Source: Methanobacteriaceae archaeon (GTDB taxonomy: Archaea; Methanobacteriota; Methanobacteria; Methanobacteriales; Methanobacteriaceae). From it: a DNA stretch of 13,381 bases. Below the pieces are notes generated by a model. The model saw only the letters and a program-made list of their open reading frames with translations. It was not told the DNA's origin and made no database searches. The stretch is from NCBI GenBank assembly GCA_900766745.1, contig CAAFWR010000021.1, positions 1-13,381 of the forward strand, written 5' to 3'. Of this stretch, positions 1 through 5,391 are shown piece after piece. How positions within the stretch are numbered: position 1 is the first letter of the stretch; each line of letters begins with the position of its first letter. The translations under genes and the position numbers were made by a program.

Positions 1-208
1 GGTCAAATCCTGCAACATTAATAGAACCAGAATCTGGAGTGTCAAGAGCGCCAAGCATATTGAGAAGAGTAGACTTACCAGAACCAGAAGGACCAATAAT
101 AGAAACAAACTCCCCTTCCCCAATTGAAAGATCAATACCGTTTAAAGCTTTAATGTTCCCTTTTTCATAGCTTTTAGTTAAATTTTTAATTTCAACAATA
201 TTACTCAT
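1..208 (-). CDS. ABC transporter ATP-binding protein, MacB/LolD type (partial, N-terminal 69 residues)
   Basis: This is the nucleotide-binding subunit of a MacB/LolD-type ABC exporter; only the start is in the window and the gene runs off the left edge. The visible protein begins [17 protein letters not shown] and carries a Walker A motif GPSGSGKST at residues 39-47, followed by [16 protein letters not shown], typical of this subfamily just after the P-loop. Walker B, the ABC signature and the H-loop lie outside the window. The ATG is preceded on the minus strand by AAGGTGATGTC, a good GGTGA ribosome binding site. It lies 9 nt after the stop of the FtsX-like permease, so the two form an operon with the permease first. 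It would act on the cytoplasmic face of the membrane, powering the permease. The substrate cannot be told from the sequence; lipids, peptides and antimicrobial compounds are known cargoes in the family. Confidence 0.93.
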   Translation of the reverse strand, partial: MSNIVEIKNLTKSYEKGNIKALNGIDLSIGEGEFVSIIGPSGSGKSTLLNMLGALDTPDSGSINVAGFD

Positions 209-217
209 GACATCACC

Positions 218-1345
218 TTATTCATATCTTAATGCTTCAGTTGGAGGTAACTTAGTTGCTTTGATAGCTGGGAAAATTCCGCCAATAACACCAACAATAA
301 TAGCTATGATGAATGCTTCGACAATAGTTTCTGCTGTAAATATTGCAGTCATACCTCCCAAGATATTCAACTGCATAAATAGCTCAACACCAATAATACC
401 AAGAATTGTTCCAGCAATAGCTGCAGTTACAGTAAGTACAATTGATTCGCAAATAATCATTAAAAGAATTTTACGATCAGGCCATCCTACAGCCTTTAAA
501 ACACCAATTTCACGAGTTCTCTCAAGTACAGACATAAGCATGGTATTAATAATACCAATACCCCCAATAACAATAGCTAATAATGAAATACCAAATGAAA
601 CACCATTAAGCATGTCAATCATTGATTTGGCCATTGAGAGATCTGATAATGAAGTAATGACCGTTATATTGTCACCATATTTATTCTCCAAACTGTTTCC
701 AACATCTTCAGCATCAACACTCGGATCTACTTTTACAAAGACTGATGAAATATTTCCCTCATCATCAACTAATGTTTGAAGGTTGTTCAAAGTCATAAAA
801 TAACTCATATCCTGATTAGAGTTACCAGATTCAAATATACCTACTACTTTAAAGGTTTCGCCACCTATTTGTAAATCATCACCTACAGATACATTCTTAT
901 TATCTGCAACTACCTTACCAGCAATAACCTCTTTTGCATCTCCGTCAGAAAATAATGTTCCTTCCTTAATATTCAACTCAGCAAACTTAACATCAGTCGG
1001 TTTAATACCAATCAAAGACATCATACTGCCGTCAGAAGGAATCGTTGTCGAATAAACACCAACTGCCTCAGTAACACCACTTTCATTTTTAATCAGATCA
1101 ACCCAATCTTCCGATAAAGCAGTAGTTCCAAATAGGGTAGCTTGGTTTGTTTCAGAGCTTGATCCAGTGATAGTGATATCAGTACCACCAGAATGAAGAG
1201 TGTCTTCAGCACTAGCTATTAAACCATCAGTAATGCCCCCTAAAGCCACAATAGTAGCTATACCAATTCCAATTCCAATAATAGCAAGTAAAGCTCTACT
1301 TTTATTCCTAAAAGGATTTTTAATTATCAACGACAAAAAAGACAT
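218..1345 (-). CDS. ABC transporter permease, FtsX/MacB family
   Basis: This 375-residue membrane protein is the permease partner of the ATPase at 1-208. The topology is that of MacB-type permeases. TM1 is at about residues 17-39, after a basic N-terminus (NPFRNKSRALL). An extracytoplasmic MacB core domain covers about 40-245. Three further helices lie at about 251-273, 297-322 and 340-362. The cytoplasmic loop after TM2 has ERTREIGVLKAVG (residues 275-287), the conserved coupling segment that contacts the ATPase. The C-terminus GGIFPAIKATKLPPTEALRYE-like ending is a hallmark of the family. Length is normal for a four-TM archaeal/Gram-positive version, and no membrane-fusion partner is visible. 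There is no Shine-Dalgarno before the ATG; a TATA box lies only about 25-35 nt upstream, so the message is probably nearly leaderless. The transported compound is unknown. Confidence 0.93.
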   Translation of the reverse strand: MSFLSLIIKNPFRNKSRALLAIIGIGIGIATIVALGGITDGLIASAEDTLHSGGTDITITGSSSETNQATLFGTTALSEDWVDLIKNESGVTEAVGVYSTTIPSDGSMMSLIGIKPTDVKFAELNIKEGTLFSDGDAKEVIAGKVVADNKNVSVGDDLQIGGETFKVVGIFESGNSNQDMSYFMTLNNLQTLVDDEGNISSVFVKVDPSVDAEDVGNSLENKYGDNITVITSLSDLSMAKSMIDMLNGVSFGISLLAIVIGGIGIINTMLMSVLERTREIGVLKAVGWPDRKILLMIICESIVLTVTAAIAGTILGIIGVELFMQLNILGGMTAIFTAETIVEAFIIAIIVGVIGGIFPAIKATKLPPTEALRYE

Positions 1346-1384
1346 AAGTAATATTTATGCATATTGGTTTATATAAATATAATT
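1346..1384. promoter_or_regulatory. Divergent promoter region between the ABC permease and the DUF3781 gene
   Basis: Only 39 bp separate the two divergent start codons. The sequence TTTATATAAATAT (1368-1380) reads as a TATA box on the minus strand, centred about 29 nt before the permease ATG. The AT-rich TAATATTTATG (about 1348-1358) is a weaker TATA candidate at a similar distance from the ATG at 1385. Neither gene has a Shine-Dalgarno, so both messages would be leaderless or nearly so. The two TATA elements lie within one compact region, so initiation in the two directions may compete. Transcription starts are inferred from spacing only. Confidence 0.5.
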
Positions 1385-1630
1385 ATGAATTCAAAAAAAG
1401 AGCTATTGGACAATATTGGGAAAATCCATACTACAGAATTAGGCGTTGAAAGAATTAAAAGAAATTTGAAACTTAAAACAGATGATGTAGTAGAATATTG
1501 CCAGAATATATTAAAAAATAAAGATTATACTGTTGAAAAAAAAGGTAAAAATTTCTATGTGAAATACAAAGATATTACTTTTACAATAAATTCATCTAGT
1601 TTTACAATAATAACAGCCCATAGAAAATAA
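1385..1630 (+). CDS. Small DUF3781-like protein (81 aa)
   Basis: This is the only plus-strand gene in the window. I read the start as ATG 1385, giving MNSKKELLDNIGKIHTTELG and 81 residues. A TTG seven codons upstream (1364) is also in frame but would place the start inside the probable TATA box. The segment LLDNIGKIHTTELGVERIKRNL near the N-terminus and the ending TINSSSFTIITAHR match what I recall of the DUF3781 family, small uncharacterised proteins found in Firmicutes and some methanogens. The protein is basic, soluble-looking, has no signal peptide or membrane segment, and probably ends in a small beta-rich domain (FYVKYKDITFTINSSSFTIITA). Its function is unknown. It sits between a divergent ABC exporter and a convergent fbp gene and shows no operon partner. 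Confidence 0.75.
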   Translation: MNSKKELLDNIGKIHTTELGVERIKRNLKLKTDDVVEYCQNILKNKDYTVEKKGKNFYVKYKDITFTINSSSFTIITAHRK

Positions 1631-1693
1631 TTATAAATTAATTATATCAAACATGGTTTAATAAAAACAACAGAATTAAAATAATGACAACTG

Positions 1694-1716
1694 TTTTTTT
1701 TTACTTAAAAAAAAAA
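1694..1716. terminator. Bidirectional T-tract terminator between DUF3781 gene and fbp
   Basis: A run of nine T (1694-1702) follows the plus-strand gene by 63 nt. A run of ten A (1707-1716), which reads as T10 on the minus strand, follows the fbp stop by about 24 nt. Archaeal RNA polymerase terminates at oligo-dT on the non-template strand without needing a hairpin, so the pair can end both convergent transcripts in 23 bp. T9 TACTT A10 is not a strict palindrome and no stable stem was seen beyond the A/T pairing. Confidence 0.65.
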
Positions 1717-1740
1717 GAGAAAAGTAATAGGAATAAGAAT

Positions 1741-2835
1741 TTATTCCATATCTTCAAATCTAGATTCGAGTTTTTCCATTACACCAGGTAATGAAGTGTA
1801 TTCCATTTCTTCAGCAGGTAATCTGTGAGGTTCAAATGGACCGTGTCTTCTGATGTAAGTTGCGATTTTAGCTGCTTCTTCACGAGTAGGGTCAAATGCA
1901 GGGTCATCAAATAAGTCTACAGGGCCGATTAACTGACCATCAGCAACTTGGAAACCTAAACCGATTACTCTTGGAGGTCCGTCAAATCTGATTGGGTTTG
2001 CATCTTCTTCAGATACAGGCATTAAAGGACCGTTATGGGATCCTCTCATCCATCCACTTACCATATGAGGGAATGCGAATGGTTCAACTACTTCACCGTT
2101 AGCAGGGAATCCGGATTGTGCTCTTACAATAGCTGCAGGATCATCTTTACCAACATATTCTCCAGCCATTAAGTTTAATCTTTCAGTACTTATTGCAGAT
2201 GCAATTTCACCGTTTTTCTTCCATACTCTTTTAATTACATATCTTCCAGTAGAACCAATTAAAGCAAGTAAATCGTACATTTCTTCAGGACAGTTTAAAA
2301 TAACTTTCCTGTGTTCGATTACGTCAAATACTTCAAATTTGAATCCTTCGTGTAAACTTGGGTCAATAACAAGACCTGCAGTATTAAATGGATCTGCAAA
2401 CATTTTAAAGATAGGCATGTTAAATGCACCAGGTTCTGTTTTATCACAACAGAATACAAGTACAGGATCACTTGGTCTTTCTTTAAATTCCATTTCAGCT
2501 ACACCAGGACCCATACCTTTGATGTTTCCAGAGAAAGTGTCAGATAACAAGTCTTGACCTGCACCATATAATTTTAATTCACGTGCTCTTTCAGTAGCTT
2601 TCATGAAAGCATTGTAAGCAGTTTCATGGACTTCTTGATTTTCTTCACCATTTTGGTGAGCCATGATTAAGTCGATGTCGTCTCCACAACGGCTTATATA
2701 ATAATCAGTTAAAATACCAGATTCTAAAGCATCATTTAATACATCGTCACAGATTTCCATTAGCTCAGGATGAGCTACGCAGTGCCCGGAAACACTACCA
2801 ATATCTGCTTTAATTACACTAATAGTTGTTTTCAT
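1741..2835 (-). CDS. fbp: Bifunctional fructose-1,6-bisphosphate aldolase/phosphatase (type V FBPase)
   Basis: This archaeal enzyme condenses dihydroxyacetone phosphate and glyceraldehyde 3-phosphate and then dephosphorylates the product to fructose 6-phosphate, making gluconeogenesis one-directional. At 364 residues it has the usual length. It starts MKTTISVIKADIGSVSGH, with metal ligands D11 and H18; CGDDID gives D52 and D53. The mobile active-site segment GEYVGKDDP has Y227, the Schiff-base lysine K230 and metal ligands D231/D232. EYTSLP near the end gives Y346. As I recall it, this matches the Sulfolobus enzyme's Y229/K232/D233/D234/Y348 with a constant offset of two, so both activities should be intact. 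Start: GAGGTG (minus strand of 2845-2850) lies 9 nt before the ATG. It is a monocistronic unit with a long repeat-rich upstream region and a T-tract terminator. In a methanogen it supplies hexose for the cell wall and nucleotides. Confidence 0.97.
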   Translation of the reverse strand: MKTTISVIKADIGSVSGHCVAHPELMEICDDVLNDALESGILTDYYISRCGDDIDLIMAHQNGEENQEVHETAYNAFMKATERARELKLYGAGQDLLSDTFSGNIKGMGPGVAEMEFKERPSDPVLVFCCDKTEPGAFNMPIFKMFADPFNTAGLVIDPSLHEGFKFEVFDVIEHRKVILNCPEEMYDLLALIGSTGRYVIKRVWKKNGEIASAISTERLNLMAGEYVGKDDPAAIVRAQSGFPANGEVVEPFAFPHMVSGWMRGSHNGPLMPVSEEDANPIRFDGPPRVIGLGFQVADGQLIGPVDLFDDPAFDPTREEAAKIATYIRRHGPFEPHRLPAEEMEYTSLPGVMEKLESRFEDME

Positions 2836-2861
2836 TTTTTAAAACACCTCAAAAATATAAT

Positions 2862-2949
2862 TTCACTTTTAAGTGAAGTAGTAAGCATTACTATTAAATT
2901 AGTATTAATAGCTACTAATCAGTATTATTTTTAATTTGTATAGTATTTA
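2862..2949. promoter_or_regulatory. Probable fbp promoter/operator region with repeated TAGTA/TACTA elements
   Basis: The 132-bp gap upstream of fbp is unusually repeat-rich. Closest to the gene is TTCACTT-TT-AAGTGAA (2862-2877), then TAGTAA-GCA-TTACTA (2879-2893). Next are CTATTAA...TTAATAG (2891-2911) and ATTAGTA...TACTAAT (2898-2919). The hexamer AGTATT occurs at 2901, 2921 and 2942, spaced 20 and 21 bp apart. A TATA candidate on the minus strand (ATTTAATA, about 2901-2894) would place the start of transcription near 2870, on top of the first palindrome, as expected for a repressor site. This is inference from sequence symmetry. Confidence 0.5.
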
Positions 2950-2967
2950 ATTATTATGATTTAAAAT

Positions 2968-4119
2968 TCATTCACGAGAAATATTCATAAAAGCTTCGTC
3001 AATAGCCTCATCTTGATTCATTTTCATCTTAGCTTCATTAACTCTCTCAATATCTGCTTTGGTTTCTGGATATTTAGGAACAGCACTACATCCTCCATCG
3101 TCCTCTTTTGATATTTCAAAAGTACCTATTTTATCAGCTATTTTTTCAATTTCTAATTTATCCATTCCGATTAAAGGGCTTAAAATAGGATACTCAGAAT
3201 CATCACGAGTAGCTAAAATATTCGGAAGTGTTTGAGAAGCTACCTGACCAACACTACTTCCGTCAACAAGTGCTAAAGCCCCTGTTTTTTCTGCAAGTTT
3301 TGATGCAAGTTTATACATTCCAGATTTACATAATACGCAAGTCATTTTTTCAGGAGCGTCTGATTTACATTTATTCAGGTAATCTCCAAACTTGACAATC
3401 CTTTTTTGGATAGGAACCCCTGCAGCATATTCATTTAAAACATCCACTAATTTATGGAATTTTTCATTAGATTTAGGTTTGGTGTAAGGTTCACCGTCAA
3501 AATGAAGTGCAATAACTTCGCAACCTCTTTTCATCATGAGATAAGTAGCTACAGGTGAGTCAATTCCACTTGATAGAAGAGAAATTACTTTACCTTGGGT
3601 TCCTAAAGGGAGGCCGCCAGGACCATCAATCCTCTCATGATAGATGAATGTCTCATTTTCCCTTATTTCAACATAAATTGTCAATTCAGGATTTGTAAGA
3701 TCAACTGGGCATCCTACCTTACGTACAACAACTGCACCACAGTGGCCTGCCATTTCCTGAGATGTGAAATCATGATTGCCAACACGTCTGCAGCTAATGG
3801 CAAAAGTGGTTTTATCTGTTAAGATTCCTTCCCCCAATAAACCGTCTACATACTTTTCAAGTGTAGAATCGATATCTTCAACGTCTGTGCATGTAGCAAC
3901 AGCAGGAGAATATGAAACAATACCGAAAACCTTGCACAATTTATCAAGTGTCTTTTCCATATTTTTTGGATATACATAAATTCTTCCTTGATTTCTTTCG
4001 ACTTCACAGTCAGTAGCTGCTTTTATATTTTTTACAAGTTTTCTCTCAAATCTTGATCTTACTTTTGGACTTTTAAGACCAATTTCCCCATATCTGACTA
4101 TAATTAAAGTATAATCCAA
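2968..4119 (-). CDS. thiI: tRNA 4-thiouridine synthetase ThiI (tRNA sulfurtransferase)
   Basis: ThiI makes 4-thiouridine (usually at position 8) in tRNA by adenylating the uridine and transferring sulfur. I chose TTG 4119 as start (383 aa, MDYTLIIVRYGEIGLKS) because GGTGA lies 5 nt before it; the in-frame ATG at 4131 has that ribosome site inside its own second codon and would overlap the upstream gene by 11 nt. Domains: N-terminal ferredoxin-like part to about residue 60, THUMP to about 165, then a PP-loop ATPase with SSGIDSPVA (about 183-191). There is no C-terminal rhodanese domain, as usual in methanogens. Three cysteines in the catalytic half, the pair in CVLC (C261, C264) and C344 in GGCSA, correspond in spacing to the cysteines I recall binding an Fe-S cluster in Methanococcus ThiI (265/268/348 when counted from the ATG at 4131). 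It is directly coupled to the antiporter gene upstream. Confidence 0.95.
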   Translation of the reverse strand: MDYTLIIVRYGEIGLKSPKVRSRFERKLVKNIKAATDCEVERNQGRIYVYPKNMEKTLDKLCKVFGIVSYSPAVATCTDVEDIDSTLEKYVDGLLGEGILTDKTTFAISCRRVGNHDFTSQEMAGHCGAVVVRKVGCPVDLTNPELTIYVEIRENETFIYHERIDGPGGLPLGTQGKVISLLSSGIDSPVATYLMMKRGCEVIALHFDGEPYTKPKSNEKFHKLVDVLNEYAAGVPIQKRIVKFGDYLNKCKSDAPEKMTCVLCKSGMYKLASKLAEKTGALALVDGSSVGQVASQTLPNILATRDDSEYPILSPLIGMDKLEIEKIADKIGTFEISKEDDGGCSAVPKYPETKADIERVNEAKMKMNQDEAIDEAFMNISRE

Positions 4120-4120
4120 T

Positions 4121-5317
4121 CTAATCACCATAATTTATTAATAATTTTAAGTGTTTTGCGGCGAATTTCAGTGTAGATCCCTGAATCAAAACAGAGGTAC
4201 ATGTAATAATCATCACTGTGTTAAATAGCAGTGACGCTTCAGGTATCTGCGCAACCAATGGATAAAATGCAAATACAATAGGAATAGCTCCTTTTACACC
4301 AGCCCATGAAACAAAAGCTTTAGAGCGCCATCCAACATCAAATGGAAGTAAAGAGATACAAACAGCTATTGGTCTTGCAATAAATATTAAAATGGCAGCT
4401 ATTATAAAAGAAGGTATAATAAAGCCAGCTAGCTCTGAAATAGTTGTAAATGCACCTAACAGTATAAACATTGTAATCTGCATAACCCATGAGAATCCTT
4501 CAAAAAAGGACAATTGAGTGTACTTATATTTGATTTTAGAATTACCAATTAGAACTCCTGCCATATAAACTGCTAAAAATCCGTTTCCGTGAAAATGTTC
4601 AGTGATAGCAAAGGACAGGATAGCTGCTGATACTAAAAGTACAGGATATAAACCTTCCAAAGGCAATTTGACATGTGTTAAAATCCATGAAAAACCTTTA
4701 CCTAACATATAACCTCCAAAAGCTCCGACAACTAACGAGATTATAAAATTTGCTATAATAGTAATCATTGAAGTTTGCGGATGCAATATTAGAAAGATTG
4801 TGGAAGTTACAAGAATATAAGCCATGGGATCGTTCGTACCACTCTCAAGCTCAAGCATATTATCCAAATTATTCATAATATTCATATTCTGAGTTTTGAA
4901 AATGGAAAATACAGCAGCTGCATCAGTAGATGATACCATTGCCCCTAAAAGTAATGACAACATTAAATCCATGTGAAAAATCATATGAACTGAAAGTCCA
5001 ACTACTAAAAATGTTATGATAACTCCAACACTAGCTAGAGATATTCCTTCCTTCCAAATAGGCTTTATCTGATTAAATTCAGTTCCCAATCCTCCAGAAA
5101 ACATAATCGTAATTAAAGCAAAGATACTTATCGATTGAACCAAAGTATAATTGGAAACACTTTCTTCAACAAAACTTCTAGTATCTAATAAAAGACCTAA
5201 AAACAAAAATACAATAAGGACAGGAACCCCTATTTTAGATGTTAATTTTGCAAAAATAACACTAGCAAATAGAACAATACCTGCTACTAATAATAAAAAG
5301 TGTATCTCTAACATCAT
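4121..5317 (-). CDS. Cation/proton antiporter, CPA1 family (NhaP/NhaP2-like)
   Basis: This polytopic membrane protein exchanges Na+ or K+ for H+ across the cell membrane. The 398 residues are almost entirely hydrophobic helices, about 11-13 in number. Diagnostic features are SSTDAAAVFS with T131-D132 (the unwound TM4 crossing), ELESGTNDP with N162-D163 (the ND pair of electroneutral CPA1 exchangers), FIARPIAV with R315, and WAGVKGAIPI at 338-347. The ELESG(T/S)NDP form is closer to NhaP2/CvrA (K+/H+) than to NhaA, but ion choice cannot be fixed by sequence alone. The protein ends soon after the last helix, so the cytoplasmic TrkA-C/regulatory domains of the approximately 570-aa bacterial NhaP2 are absent. 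Starts at 5317 or 5314 (MM) are both possible; no Shine-Dalgarno is seen. The TAG stop is 1 nt before the thiI TTG start, giving an unexpected two-gene operon. Confidence 0.92.
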   Translation of the reverse strand: MMLEIHFLLLVAGIVLFASVIFAKLTSKIGVPVLIVFLFLGLLLDTRSFVEESVSNYTLVQSISIFALITIMFSGGLGTEFNQIKPIWKEGISLASVGVIITFLVVGLSVHMIFHMDLMLSLLLGAMVSSTDAAAVFSIFKTQNMNIMNNLDNMLELESGTNDPMAYILVTSTIFLILHPQTSMITIIANFIISLVVGAFGGYMLGKGFSWILTHVKLPLEGLYPVLLVSAAILSFAITEHFHGNGFLAVYMAGVLIGNSKIKYKYTQLSFFEGFSWVMQITMFILLGAFTTISELAGFIIPSFIIAAILIFIARPIAVCISLLPFDVGWRSKAFVSWAGVKGAIPIVFAFYPLVAQIPEASLLFNTVMIITCTSVLIQGSTLKFAAKHLKLLINYGD

Positions 5318-5333
5318 ATTAAAAACCGTTTCT

Positions 5334-5364
5334 TAAATATATATTAGATGATACTCTTATATAA
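5334..5364 (-). promoter_or_regulatory. TATA-box promoter of the antiporter-thiI operon
   Basis: On the minus strand TTATATAA (5364-5357) and a second TATA-like run ATATATATTTAA (5346-5335) precede the antiporter start by 40 and about 20 nt. The first fits a start of transcription near 5333 with a short leader. The second would give a leaderless message. The absence of a Shine-Dalgarno before ATG 5317 fits either. Confidence 0.5.
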
Positions 5365-5377
5365 CAATTATTATATT

Positions 5378-5384
5378 AAAAAAA
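5378..5384 (-). terminator. T7 tract after alaS
   Basis: Seven consecutive T on the minus strand begin about 8 nt after the alaS stop codon and precede the antiporter TATA box, consistent with an archaeal oligo-T terminator. It is short, so read-through into the antiporter gene is possible. No hairpin is visible. Confidence 0.4.
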
Positions 5385-5391
5385 TAAAGGA

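Noticed and set aside
207..779. 190-codon plus-strand reading frame
   Set aside because: It lies wholly antisense to the FtsX-like permease, has low-complexity I/P/S-rich composition and no ribosome site; a shadow of the real gene.
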